A stretch of 64,000 bases of DNA from Pacificibacter maritimus (GTDB lineage: Bacteria; Pseudomonadota; Alphaproteobacteria; Rhodobacterales; Rhodobacteraceae), in the NCBI RefSeq assembly GCF_003814915.1, contig NZ_RKQK01000001.1, forward strand, positions 354,031-418,030, read 5' to 3'. The notes beneath the pieces were generated by a model, which had not been told where the DNA came from, searched no databases, and saw nothing but the letters and a program-made list of their open reading frames with translations. Below, piece after piece: positions 46,913 through 55,237 of the stretch. A program made the position numbers and the translations under genes. Each line of letters starts with the position of its first letter. Positions within the stretch are counted from its first letter, which is position 1.

Positions 46913-47110
46913 TTAGTTGTCGTTCAAAAACGCATCGACTTCGGCTTTAGCCTGTTCTTTCGTCTTGCCGTATTTAGCTTGAATTTTACCTTCTAGCGCT
47001 TCACGATTGCCATCGATTTCGGCAATCTCGTCATCTGTAAGGTCGCCCCATTTCGCTTTAACGGAGCCAGTCATTTCTTTCCATTTACCTGAGATTTGAT
47101 CCCAATTCAT
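46913..47110 (-). CDS. CsbD family stress protein
   Basis: A 65-residue, highly charged small protein of the CsbD (YjbJ) family: 'MNWDQISGKWKEMTGSVKAK' at the start and 'WGDLTDDEIAEIDGNREALE' next are the family pattern. CsbD proteins are often strongly induced in general stress, but their mechanism is unknown. AAAGGAC precedes the ATG. It is separated from its neighbours by short gaps (48 and 98 bp). Confidence 0.9.
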   Translation of the reverse strand: MNWDQISGKWKEMTGSVKAKWGDLTDDEIAEIDGNREALEGKIQAKYGKTKEQAKAEVDAFLNDN

Positions 47111-47208
47111 GATATTGTCCTTTCGATTTTCCAAGCGGTGCCGGTCGACCCAAAGCGTATCTTTAGGGCGATCACCTGCTTGATTGATCTTACGTGGGTG
47201 AGGGCGCG

Positions 47209-47394
47209 TTAGACTGTTTTCGTGCTGCCGCGTGGTCCTGCAAAGAACCAGATGATGAAGCCCAATACTGGCAGTGCGAGAACCAAAAGTGTCCAAAGAG
47301 CTTTGGCGCCGAATGACGCGCGGCTCGAGATGATGCTGATGATCGCATAGATATCAGCAAGCAGAACGAGTAATCCGATAATGCCATATTCCAT
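47209..47394 (-). CDS. PLDc_N domain small membrane protein
   Basis: A 61-residue protein with two transmembrane helices ('MEYGIIGLLVLLADIYAIIS' and 'LWTLLVLALPVLGFIIWFFA') joined by a short basic turn, ending 'GPRGSTKTV'. This is the phospholipase D-nuclease N-terminal (PLDc_N) family layout, a free-standing version of the membrane anchor of some cardiolipin synthases. AAGGAG precedes the ATG. Probably part of the CsbD/DUF892 group. Function unknown. Confidence 0.85.
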   Translation of the reverse strand: MEYGIIGLLVLLADIYAIISIISSRASFGAKALWTLLVLALPVLGFIIWFFAGPRGSTKTV

Positions 47395-47789
47395 CGTGAA
47401 TCTCCTTGTTTCTCAGTTTCATCTAACCAACACTTGGATTGGCATATGGTTCCAAATTAATTTTGGTTTTTTAATGTGAGCGTTTTCCTTTTGGGCAAAA
47501 TTCGCTCAAAGCCAGCTTCTCTATGGGGCGTCAAATAAGGAGTGCCTTAGTGCGATTTAGGCGCTTCGCTGATGTCAAAGTTACTTGCCCGCGAAAGAAA
47601 CATATTTGCAGTCACGAGTTGCGTTATGTTATCATATAACATAATCTGAGGTCAGTCCCCCTTGGGTGTTACGTCGCGCGTGCTGACCTGCGGCGTTGCC
47701 CTTAAAACGGGATGCCGATAAACCATGACCACTGGGAACTTTGGATCGTGTGGCTTACTGTGTTATTTAATTGGAACTGGATTTGTCCT
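47395..47789. other. divergent intergenic region with a Zur-like box
   Basis: A 395-bp region between the PLDc_N gene and the zrgA-like gene. It contains the Zur-like palindrome at 47624-47644 and otherwise no gene I can support; an in-frame upstream ATG for the zrgA-like gene (47712) would give a product without a proper signal peptide start. Confidence 0.5.
47624..47644 (+). promoter_or_regulatory. Zur-like operator upstream of the zrgA-like operon
   Basis: A 21-base palindrome (9 of 10 pairs symmetric) whose 17-base core ATGTTATCATATAACAT differs at one position from the Zur consensus core ATGTTATAATATAACAT. It lies 145 bp before the zrgA-like start, with 16 of 21 positions shared with the 41900-41920 box. 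Confidence 0.8.
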
Positions 47790-48488
47790 ATGAAACTTCT
47801 TTCTTTGACTGCGCTGTCCTTGGCTCTTGCTGCCCCTGCGATGGGGGATGAAACGCGTCAACTTGAAGCGCATGAACATGGTGTCGGGCTGTTGAATATC
47901 GCCCTTGACGGTGATGACATTGCAATAGAATTGCGGGCCGCCGGTGCCGATATCGTGGGTTTTGAATATGAAGCGCAAAGTGATGCGGATATCGCTAAGG
48001 TCAGCGCCGCGCTCAATGTTTTGGCTGAGCCACTTAAGTTGTTTTCGCTTCCCGCTACTGCGCAGTGCAGTGTGGTCGATGTGAAAGTTGACCTAGAGAG
48101 CGAGGCTGGCCACGACGCGCATGACCACGATGACCACGATGGGGATGACCACGACGACCACGATGCGCATGAGCACGCCGCGCATGACCACGACGACCAC
48201 GATGAGCATGAGCACGATGACCACGATGCGCACGACCACGATGCGCATGAGCACGATGACCACGAAGCGCATGACGATCATGATGCCGCGTCAGGCCATA
48301 CTGAATTTCACGTCGAATATAGGCTCACTTGCGAGGATCTTGAACAGATTCAGGTTTTGACAACCAACTATTTTGACATTTTCCCAAATGCGATGAAACT
48401 GACTGTGCAGGCTGTTTCCCAGACAGGTGCAGCGGGATATGAAATGTCGCGCGATACTGCTTTTGTCTCATTGACCGACTTGTTTTAA
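47790..48488 (+). CDS. ZrgA-like (DUF2796) His/Asp-rich secreted zinc-binding protein
   Basis: A 232-residue protein with a signal peptide ('MKLLSLTALSLALAAPAMGD', cleavage near residue 19), a DUF2796 N-terminal domain with the hallmark H-E-H-G ('LEAHEHGVGLLNIAL', about 24-38), a 60-residue tract made almost only of His, Asp, Glu and Ala (about 108-168, some 20 histidines) and a C-terminal beta segment ending in 'FVSLTDLF'. The tract is an obvious zinc or other transition-metal chelator. DUF2796 includes ZrgA, which I recall as a Zur-regulated zinc uptake factor in Vibrio. First gene of an operon behind a Zur-like box. Confidence 0.88.
   Translation: MKLLSLTALSLALAAPAMGDETRQLEAHEHGVGLLNIALDGDDIAIELRAAGADIVGFEYEAQSDADIAKVSAALNVLAEPLKLFSLPATAQCSVVDVKVDLESEAGHDAHDHDDHDGDDHDDHDAHEHAAHDHDDHDEHEHDDHDAHDHDAHEHDDHEAHDDHDAASGHTEFHVEYRLTCEDLEQIQVLTTNYFDIFPNAMKLTVQAVSQTGAAGYEMSRDTAFVSLTDLF
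48113..48285 (+). repeat. degenerate tandem repeat coding for the His/Asp-rich tract
   Basis: Short units of the type GACCACGATGCGCATGAG recur many times with codon-level variation. The unit encodes D-H-D-A-H-E and variants. Such arrays change copy number easily by slippage, in multiples of three. Confidence 0.85.
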
Positions 48489-48499
48489 AGGGGCCATAG

Positions 48500-49201
48500 G
48501 TGCCACAGACTTCCCCGATCTTAACGTTGAAAGATGTCCAATACCGCTGGTCCGGCCGTGCCGCTTTCGACCTGCGTATTCGCGCGTTAAATTTGCAACC
48601 CGCTGAAACTGTTTTGGTTTTGGGCGAAAGTGGATCGGGGAAGTCGACGCTTTTATCACTGATCTGCGGAACAATCTTGGCCCAGTCAGGGCAGGTGATC
48701 TGCGCGGGTCAAGATATTGCAGCACTCTCAGCCAGCCAGCGCGACAAATTCCGCGCCGATCACATCGGATTGATTTTTCAGCAGTTCAATTTGCTGCCCT
48801 TCGCCAGCGTGCAAGACAATATTGCGCTGCCTTTGCAATTCGCAAAGCAACGTCGCGAACGCGTGGGCGATATGACAGCCGAAGCCAAACGTCTGTGCCA
48901 AGATTTAGGCCTGCCCGATGAAGTGCTAACCGCAAGGGCAGGGACACTCAGCGTCGGTCAGCAGCAACGCGTGGCAGCTGCGCGTGCACTGATTGGCACA
49001 CCGCCCTTAATCATCGCAGATGAACCGACATCTGCCTTGGATGCCGCCAGTCAATCCACGTTCCTAGATTTGCTTTTCGCGCAATCCCAAGCCCATGAAA
49101 CCACCGTTATGATGGTGAGCCATGATGCGCGCCTCTCCAATCAATTCGACCGTGTTTTACACATGTCAGACATCTGTGAAACCGCCAGAGGTGCGTTATG
49201 A
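48500..49201 (+). CDS. ABC transporter ATPase, LolD/MacB-like (ZrgB-like role)
   Basis: A 233-residue single ABC domain of the LolD/MacB/FtsE group. Walker A is GESGSGKSTLL (about residues 41-51), the signature is 'LSVGQQQRVAAARALIG' (about 149-165) and Walker B is 'LIIADEPTSALDAA'. The start is GTG at 48500, behind AAAGGGG and 12 bp after the zrgA-like stop. It overlaps the permease gene by four bases. Its class suggests a mechanotransmission ABC machine (like LolCDE or MacB), not a classic importer. Confidence 0.92.
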   Translation: MPQTSPILTLKDVQYRWSGRAAFDLRIRALNLQPAETVLVLGESGSGKSTLLSLICGTILAQSGQVICAGQDIAALSASQRDKFRADHIGLIFQQFNLLPFASVQDNIALPLQFAKQRRERVGDMTAEAKRLCQDLGLPDEVLTARAGTLSVGQQQRVAAARALIGTPPLIIADEPTSALDAASQSTFLDLLFAQSQAHETTVMMVSHDARLSNQFDRVLHMSDICETARGAL

Positions 49202-50448
49202 TCTTGCGTCTTGCTTTTGGTTCATTGCTGGCACGCGCCTTAACTGTGTCGATGACAATCCTTGCAATTGCCTTATCGGTTGCGTTGTTTTTAGGGGTTG
49301 AAAAACTGCGCACAGGTGCAAAAGCCAGTTTCGCTGACACAATTTCAGGCACGGATTTGATTGTTGGGGCGCGGTCGGGATCTGTGCAACTTTTACTTTA
49401 TTCTGTCTTTCGCATCGGCAATGCCACCAACAATGTGACTTGGGAAAGCTATCAAGATATTGCCGCCCGCCCCGATGTGGATTGGGCTGTGCCGATTTCA
49501 TTGGGCGACAGTCACCGCCAGTTCCGTGTGATGGGCACGACCCCTGAATTCTTTGAGCGCTACAAATACAGGTCAGGGCGGTCTTTGGCGATGAAATCAG
49601 GTCTTGTGATGGATGACCTTTTTGACGCTGTCGTGGGCGCTGATGTTGCCGAGACTTTGGGCTATGATATTAATGACCCGATCGTCGTATCGCATGGCAT
49701 AGCCTCTTTCGCAGATCATAAAGATCAACCTTTTCGCATCTCGGGCATTTTGGAAAAAACGGGCACGCCCGTGGATCGCACTGTGATTGTCAGCCTTGAA
49801 GCTATCGAAGCGATCCATGTGGATTGGAACAACGGCGCACAAATTCGCGGCCAGTCCACATCTGCGGATGTGATCCGCGGAATGGATTTGCAGCCTCAGG
49901 CGATCACAGCCGCATTGATTGGTACCAAAAGCCGTTTACAGGTGTTTAATTTACAACGCGCCATCAACGAATATCGCAGCGAACCTTTGCTGGCGATATT
50001 GCCTGGCGTGGCGCTGCAAGAGCTGTGGCAGATTGTCGGCATAGCAGAAACCGCTTTGGTTGGTGTCTCTGCGATGGTGGTTGTCACTGCCTTGATCGGC
50101 ATGATGGCGACTATATTTTCCAGCTTGAATGAGCGTCGTCGCGAAATGGCTATTTTTCGCGCTATGGGGGCGCGGCCGTCGGTTGTTTTGGGGTTGTTGA
50201 TCTTGGAAGCGGCTTTGATGGCTTTGATCGGTGCAGTTTTGGGTCTTGGGCTTGTGTATCTTGGGCTTTGGATCGGTCAGCCGCTGATTGACAGCGCATT
50301 CGGGCTTTGGCTGCCGATTGAGGCGCCTAAGCTGACAGAAATCTATGTGCTGGTGGCGGTTGTCTTTGCTAGCGTGATTGTGAGCATGGTCCCCGCCATC
50401 AGGGCCTATCGCATGTCGCTTGCAGATGGTATGACAGTGCGAGTTTAA
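49198..50448 (+). CDS. FtsX/MacB-type ABC permease
   Basis: A 416-residue membrane protein with one N-terminal helix (about 15-35), a large periplasmic MacB-core-like domain (about 40-270) and three C-terminal helices forming the FtsX domain ('LVGVSAMVVVTALIGMMATI', 'SSLNERRREMAIFRAMGA' coupling helix, and the last helices at about 330-410). It pairs with the ATPase upstream (ATGA overlap). In the zinc context it may pull a ZrgA-like protein or a metal complex in the periplasm; this is inference. Confidence 0.92.
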   Translation: MILRLAFGSLLARALTVSMTILAIALSVALFLGVEKLRTGAKASFADTISGTDLIVGARSGSVQLLLYSVFRIGNATNNVTWESYQDIAARPDVDWAVPISLGDSHRQFRVMGTTPEFFERYKYRSGRSLAMKSGLVMDDLFDAVVGADVAETLGYDINDPIVVSHGIASFADHKDQPFRISGILEKTGTPVDRTVIVSLEAIEAIHVDWNNGAQIRGQSTSADVIRGMDLQPQAITAALIGTKSRLQVFNLQRAINEYRSEPLLAILPGVALQELWQIVGIAETALVGVSAMVVVTALIGMMATIFSSLNERRREMAIFRAMGARPSVVLGLLILEAALMALIGAVLGLGLVYLGLWIGQPLIDSAFGLWLPIEAPKLTEIYVLVAVVFASVIVSMVPAIRAYRMSLADGMTVRV

Positions 50449-50479
50449 AGATCACAGCAAAGATTGAGAAAGGGTCACG

Positions 50480-50983
50480 ATGCATCTCTCTCGCCGTCAA
50501 ATGATTGCCTCAGCCTTGGCCAGCGCAGCCTTGCCAAAAGCTGGCTTTGCCGAAACACCGCGTGAAATCATGTGGGAAGATTTACTTGCGCCAGGTGTGC
50601 CCTATTCTGAAATCATCGGCGAAGGTGAAATGGACGAGCGCAATGACCTCTGGCTGCCGATCTTTGATGAAAATGCGACGGCTTTGAATCCCGCTTTGGA
50701 TGGCGCTTATATCAAAATGCCGGGCTTTATTATTCCGCTGGAACAATCGACAGCGGGTGTGACGGCTTTTGTTTTGGTGCCCTATATGGGGGCCTGTTTG
50801 CACACGCCACCACCCCCACCCAACCAACTGGTTTTTGTAACCTCTCAAACGCCTTGGCCCAACACCGATTTGTTCGATGCTGTGTGGGTCTCGGGCCATA
50901 TGCGTCACGAAATTCAATCCACCGAAGTGGCTCAAACGGGCTATGCTTTGACTGCTGATGCGATGGAAATCTACGTCTGGTAG
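50480..50983 (+). CDS. DUF3299 protein with a Tat-type signal
   Basis: A 167-residue exported protein. The N-terminus 'MHLSRRQMIASALASAALPK' has a twin-arginine S-R-R-x-M motif, a hydrophobic run and an A-x-A site, which indicates Tat export of a folded, possibly metal-loaded protein. The domain is DUF3299: 'GAYIKMPGFIIPLE', 'FVLVPYMGACLHTPPPPPNQ', with a conserved Cys and His next to the poly-proline. It is the fourth gene of the zrgA-like operon (31 bp after the permease). The Cys-x-His suggests metal binding. Confidence 0.88.
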   Translation: MHLSRRQMIASALASAALPKAGFAETPREIMWEDLLAPGVPYSEIIGEGEMDERNDLWLPIFDENATALNPALDGAYIKMPGFIIPLEQSTAGVTAFVLVPYMGACLHTPPPPPNQLVFVTSQTPWPNTDLFDAVWVSGHMRHEIQSTEVAQTGYALTADAMEIYVW

Positions 50984-51056
50984 GTTTCGCCGCTTGAGGC
51001 TTCACAGGGGCGTGGCCTATACAGGCGCCAATGGATTGAAGTGAGGTCTGGCGTAG

Positions 51057-51659
51057 ATGGCGCAGAAAACGGCTGAATTGCGCGTCGACTTTGTGTCTGG
51101 CGCTGTAGCACATCGCCTGCGTTTTGGCGGTGGACGCGGGCAGGATTTACCCAAAGCGATGGGGCTGCGTGCCGGTAAAACGCCGACAATTGTTGATGCG
51201 ACTGCGGGTCTGGGGCGCGATTCTTTTTTGCTCGCTTCACTTGGTGCGCAAGTGACTTTGATCGAACGCTCTCCCAAAATGCACGCGCTTTTGGCGGATG
51301 GGCTGCAACGTGCCCATGATGAGGGCGGGCAGTTCCGCGAAATCGTCGACCGCATGACGCTTTTGCATGGGGACGCCAAAGATTTACTACCAGATTTGGG
51401 GGCTGAGGCGATCTTGATCGACCCAATGCATCCGCCGCGTAAAAATTCTGCCCTTGTGAAACAAGAGCTGCGCCAAGTGCGTGATATCGTGGGCACGGAT
51501 GACGATGCTGCGGAATTGATGCGTGTGGCTTTGGCCTGTGCGCGCAAACGCGTGGTGCTGAAATGGCCAGCCAAGGCGGATCCTATTCAAGGCATTCAAG
51601 GCTGTTCGCATCAGATATTAGGAAAATCAACGCGGTATGATGTGTTTATGATCTCATAA
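51057..51659 (+). CDS. rsmJ: 16S rRNA (guanine-1516-N2)-methyltransferase
   Basis: A 200-residue class I SAM-dependent methyltransferase of the RsmJ family. Motif I is 'IVDATAGLGRDSFLLASLG' (about residues 42-60), with the acidic SAM-binding end 'VTLIERSPKMHALL', and the catalytic-type motif IV is 'LIDPMHPPRKNSALVKQEL' (about 120-138), which is characteristic of RsmJ. It modifies G1516 of 16S rRNA. It follows the zinc operon after 73 bp; cotranscription is possible but the functions are not linked. Confidence 0.92.
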   Translation: MAQKTAELRVDFVSGAVAHRLRFGGGRGQDLPKAMGLRAGKTPTIVDATAGLGRDSFLLASLGAQVTLIERSPKMHALLADGLQRAHDEGGQFREIVDRMTLLHGDAKDLLPDLGAEAILIDPMHPPRKNSALVKQELRQVRDIVGTDDDAAELMRVALACARKRVVLKWPAKADPIQGIQGCSHQILGKSTRYDVFMIS

Positions 51660-51773
51660 CTGAGCCTTGCTTGGCTTTTGTGCCAAAATAAATGCATGCG
51701 CTAGATAAGATATCTTGCCAAATGGTTAATTTGTTCTTATTTTGTTCCGAGCGATCAGTTAAGGAATACTCTC

Positions 51774-52055
51774 GTGCAAGACAGTCACCGCGCTAGCGAT
51801 AAGCTGCATTACATTTGCCAAACCTACACGGAAAAAAAGACCAACCCGCAAGGGCAGGGTGTGTTGGAAATTGGCAAACAATTTCAATATACCTCTGCCT
51901 TTGAAGCCGAAGGGCGCGCAGAACGTGAATTTCGATCAAAACTTTGCGTGGGCGCAGATGCCTATATGGTCAGCGAAGACCCTGAAACAGGCGAGGTTAG
52001 CACACCGACCTTTTTGGCTCGCTTGGGGCATGTACCTGAATTTGAAGCCTTTTAA
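51774..52055 (+). CDS. small hypothetical protein
   Basis: A 93-residue soluble protein with a GTG start behind AAGGA (51761). It begins 'MQDSHRASDKLHYICQTYTE', has a Gln/Gly/Lys-rich segment then 'RAEREFRSKLCVGADAYMVS' (about 47-66). Composition and ribosome site look real. I do not recognise a family or any catalytic residues. Confidence 0.65.
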   Translation: MQDSHRASDKLHYICQTYTEKKTNPQGQGVLEIGKQFQYTSAFEAEGRAEREFRSKLCVGADAYMVSEDPETGEVSTPTFLARLGHVPEFEAF

Positions 52056-52074
52056 ATCGAAAATCTAATGCGGA

Positions 52075-52275
52075 TCAGGCCCTGAGCATCTGTGTTGGGC
52101 TTTGGTCTGCATTGGTCATAAATCTATCCACATCATCACAGGACCACGCCCCACTGGTGGTTGCTGTGATGGCTTGATGCTGAAGGTTCGGCGCGTCAAA
52201 GTCAAACCGCTGCAACAGGCGAAACAACAGGCGGCGCCGCAGTTGCACTTCTTGATATTCTAAATCATCTGTCAT
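52075..52275 (-). CDS. candidate small hypothetical protein
   Basis: A possible 66-residue protein starting 'MTDDLEYQEVQLRRRLLFRL' and rich in Leu, Arg and Gln helices, ending 'NADQSPTQMLRA'. An in-frame start further upstream would lengthen it to 113 residues. The amphipathic N-terminal helix supports coding, but there is no family match and only a weak ribosome site. Confidence 0.4.
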   Translation of the reverse strand: MTDDLEYQEVQLRRRLLFRLLQRFDFDAPNLQHQAITATTSGAWSCDDVDRFMTNADQSPTQMLRA

Positions 52276-52478
52276 TCCATTCTTTGATCCCTTGCCGCAT
52301 ATGTCGATCGCAGGATCGCAGATACTGTGTAAAAACAAGTTAATTTCGCTATCAAAGAATGCGCTGCGTGACGTCAGCTTGACACCATATTGGGCAGGCC
52401 CCTTGCGTCTGGGCAATAGGGGGCCTAGGAACGGTTTTTCGGCGTGGGTGCGCCTTTAGATTGACAGGAGCAGGGCCT

Positions 52479-53255
52479 TTGCGGATCTCGATCGACGTTT
52501 GGATGCATTATAAATTGGCAGCCGCTGACACTGTGTTTTACGCTGTTGAGGTCGCGCAAACGCTGGGGCAGGTCGTCAAAGCGCAAACGCTTGAGATTGC
52601 TAATGCTCAAGTCAACCGCATCTTGGGCGATTCTGGTGTGGGCACGCGGCTATGTGCTGCGATCCCCGATCAAGACATGCAGCTTAGCTATAAAGCCTTG
52701 GTGGATATCACGCGCTCTGCGGTTGATTTGCCCCAACTGAATGCCACGCCTGTGCATGAATTGCCTGCCGAGGCTGCGCCTTATTTGCGCCCGTCCTATT
52801 ATTGCCAATCCGACCAGTTTGTTGAATTTGTGGGTGATACCTTCGGTCATGTTGAAGGCGGCGCAAAAATTGCTGTGATGCGCGACTGGATTGAATCTGA
52901 GGTGAGCTATGTGATTGGCAGTTCCGATCAGGACACGACGGTTTTGGACACATTTCAAACCCGTCAAGGCGTCTGCCGTGATTACACGCATTTGATCTGC
53001 GCTTTTGCCCGAGCCGCACAGATACCTGCGCGCGCTGTGGCGGCCTATAGTCCGAATGTGCGCCCGCAAGATTTTCACGCTGTGGCGCAGGTCTGGTTGG
53101 ATGGCGCTTGGCATTTGGTCGATGCAACGGGCATGTGCAACGCCGATGATTTGGCAGTGATTGCTGTAGGGCGTGATGCCTATGATATCGCATTTATGGA
53201 TTCATCGGTCTTTGCCCAATGCCAGCGCCAAGAGGTGCGGGTGAGCCGCATATAG
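52479..53255 (+). CDS. transglutaminase-like family protein
   Basis: A 258-residue protein with a transglutaminase-like (papain-fold) core and an intact catalytic triad: Cys in '[20 protein letters not shown]' (about residues 165-184), His in '[20 protein letters not shown]' and Asp in the end of that segment ('LVDATG'). An N-terminal beta domain precedes it, as in the protease-like subgroup. I chose the TTG at 52479 because AGGAG lies eight bases upstream; an earlier in-frame TTG (52461) lacks a ribosome site. It is likely a cytosolic protease or amidase; the substrate is unknown. Confidence 0.88.
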   Translation: MRISIDVWMHYKLAAADTVFYAVEVAQTLGQVVKAQTLEIANAQVNRILGDSGVGTRLCAAIPDQDMQLSYKALVDITRSAVDLPQLNATPVHELPAEAAPYLRPSYYCQSDQFVEFVGDTFGHVEGGAKIAVMRDWIESEVSYVIGSSDQDTTVLDTFQTRQGVCRDYTHLICAFARAAQIPARAVAAYSPNVRPQDFHAVAQVWLDGAWHLVDATGMCNADDLAVIAVGRDAYDIAFMDSSVFAQCQRQEVRVSRI

Positions 53256-53457
53256 TTGGCAATTTGCAGCGATTTGGCCAAATAAACCGCGCTATCGCCG
53301 CATTTCACAGCAGCCAAAGGCAAATGCAAAGGCGGAAGGGGTGGAATCGTCTTGCATGCAGGCTGTCGACCCCCTAGAAGAACCCCTGATTTATAGGGCT
53401 GCCCGCGGGCGGTCTAACGATGACGCTAAGTCTAGACGTATAATAAAGGACGCCAAC

Positions 53458-54786
53458 ATGCAGGTCACCGAGACCCTCAACGAAGGTCTGAAGCGCGGCT
53501 ATCAGATCACTATCACTGCAGCTCAGCTTGACGAAAAAGTAAACGCTAAGCTTACTGAAGCGCAGCCAGAAATCGAAATGAAGGGTTTCCGCAAAGGCAA
53601 AGTGCCTATGGCGATGCTCAAAAAACAATTCGGTCCAAAAGTTCTTGGCGAAGCGATGCAGGAAACTGTTGATGCGGCGATGAACGATCACTTTGAATCT
53701 TCTGGCGACCGCCCTGCGGCACAGCCTGACGTGAAGATGGAAGGTGGCGAAGATTGGAAAGAAGGCGACGACGTTGTGGTGAACATCACATACGAAGCGC
53801 TTCCAGAAATTCCTGAGGCTGACCTGTCTGACGTGAAGCTTGAAAAGCTCGTTGTGAAAGCAACTGACGCTGAAGTGAACGAAGCTTTGGAAAACCTTGC
53901 GAAAACTGCGCAAAACTTTGAAACCAAAGACGGTGCTGCAGAAGACGGCGATCAAGTTGTTTTTGACTTCTTGGGCAAAGTTGACGGTGAAGCATTCGAC
54001 GGCGGCGCTGCTGAAGATTACCCACTTGTTTTGGGGTCAGGCTCTTTCATTCCTGGCTTTGAAGAACAGCTTGTTGGCGTAAAAGCGGGCGAAGAAAAGA
54101 ACGTTGAAGTGACCTTCCCTGAAGAATACGGCGCAGAAAACCTTGCTGGTAAAGCGGCTGTGTTTGAATGCAAAATCAAAGAGGTAAAAGCGCCTGCTGA
54201 TGCTGCAATCGACGACGAATTGGCCAAAAAATTCGGTTCAGAAGATTTGGCAGCTTTGACTGCACAGGTGACTGAGCGTCTCGAAGGTGAATACGCTGGT
54301 GCATCACGCGCTATCATGAAGCGTGCGCTTTTGGATCAGCTTGACGGTAAAGTGTCTTTCGACCTTCCACCATCATTGGTTGAAGCTGAAGCAGGTCAAA
54401 TTGCGCATCAGCTATGGCACGAAGAAAACCCAGAGGTTGAAGGCCACGATCACCCTGAGATCGAAACAACTGAAGAGCACACAAAATTGGCAGAACGCCG
54501 CGTGCGTTTGGGTCTGTTGTTGGCTGACTTGGGTCAGAAACAAAAAATCGAAGTTACAGATGCTGAATTGACACAAGCGGTCATGAACCAAGCGCGTCAG
54601 TACCCAGGCCAAGAGCGTCAGTTCTTTGAATTCGTTCAGCAAAACCCACAAATGCGTCAGCAGTTGCAAGCGCCAATCTTTGAAGACAAAGTTGTCGACT
54701 GGATTGCTGAAAACGCTGATGTGACCACAAAAGAAGTGTCTAAAGAAGACCTTGAAAAAGCTGTCGAAGCACTCGACGCTGAGTAA
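53458..54786 (+). CDS. tig: trigger factor
   Basis: Ribosome-bound chaperone and peptidyl-prolyl isomerase. The 442 residues match the family. The ribosome-binding loop signature G-F-R-K-G-K-V-P appears at about residues 43-50, the FKBP-like PPIase domain occupies about 160-245 and the helical arms follow. I chose ATG 53458 ('[17 protein letters not shown]') because AAAGGA lies just upstream and relatives start here. A terminator follows the stop. No clp or lon gene is adjacent. Confidence 0.96.
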   Translation: MQVTETLNEGLKRGYQITITAAQLDEKVNAKLTEAQPEIEMKGFRKGKVPMAMLKKQFGPKVLGEAMQETVDAAMNDHFESSGDRPAAQPDVKMEGGEDWKEGDDVVVNITYEALPEIPEADLSDVKLEKLVVKATDAEVNEALENLAKTAQNFETKDGAAEDGDQVVFDFLGKVDGEAFDGGAAEDYPLVLGSGSFIPGFEEQLVGVKAGEEKNVEVTFPEEYGAENLAGKAAVFECKIKEVKAPADAAIDDELAKKFGSEDLAALTAQVTERLEGEYAGASRAIMKRALLDQLDGKVSFDLPPSLVEAEAGQIAHQLWHEENPEVEGHDHPEIETTEEHTKLAERRVRLGLLLADLGQKQKIEVTDAELTQAVMNQARQYPGQERQFFEFVQQNPQMRQQLQAPIFEDKVVDWIAENADVTTKEVSKEDLEKAVEALDAE

Positions 54787-54838
54787 ACCGCGATGCGCGG
54801 TGGCCAGTATTGGTTGCCATGCTGATAGGTTAGAAAAT

Positions 54839-54870
54839 AGGCCGCTCCTAGAAATAGGGGCGGCCTTTAT
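54839..54870 (+). terminator. terminator after tig
   Basis: AGGCCGCTCC (54839-54848) pairs with GGGGCGGCCT (54857-54866; one G-T pair) and ends in TTTAT. It overlaps the possible upstream start of the next gene, which supports the later start. Confidence 0.8.
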
Positions 54871-54889
54871 GTATCTGTGGGGTGGGGAA

Positions 54890-55237
54890 ATGATGATGAG
54901 ACATAAATATATGCGCGGTATTTTGATCGGCGCGATGATGGTGCCCTTTGCCGCGCAAGCCATTTCACCTGAATGGACCGCAGAAAAATGCGAGCGCTAC
55001 ACGCGCGCTTGGGGCATGGCGACACAAGGCGATGTGGCGGCAAGCCTATCAGATGATTTTGTCACCCATCATGATGCCTTTATTGCTTCTGGTTGCACCA
55101 TGCGTGGAAAGGTTTGTCCCGTCACCAAGGCTGAGCGCGATTTGGCAGATATATTGTCATTGATGGCCGTAGCCGAAGGGGCGACAGGATCATTCCTGCC
55201 GTTTCACTGCGATCCTAAGCCTGAGGCAAAACCCTAA
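54890..55237 (+). CDS. small secreted hypothetical protein
   Basis: A 115-residue protein with a signal peptide ('MMMRHKYMRGILIGAMMVPF', likely cleaved after AQA) and a small mature domain with four cysteines ('KCERYTRAWG', 'SGCTMRGKVCPVTK', 'PFHCDPKP'), which suggests two disulfides in the periplasm. ATG 54890 follows a GGGGA site. The stop overlaps the stop region of the convergent lytic transglycosylase gene by four bases. No family recognised. Confidence 0.7.
   Translation: MMMRHKYMRGILIGAMMVPFAAQAISPEWTAEKCERYTRAWGMATQGDVAASLSDDFVTHHDAFIASGCTMRGKVCPVTKAERDLADILSLMAVAEGATGSFLPFHCDPKPEAKP

Noticed and set aside
48113..48285. Repeat array that could be mistaken for a CRISPR or minisatellite
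   Set aside because: There are no equal-length spacers and no cas genes; the repeat is codon-phased and part of a gene.
48093..48360. Open frames on both strands across the His-rich repeat, giving a Val/Ile-rich and a Thr/Met-rich peptide
   Set aside because: They are by-products of the repeat in other frames; the His/Asp frame has the signal peptide, family domain and operon context.
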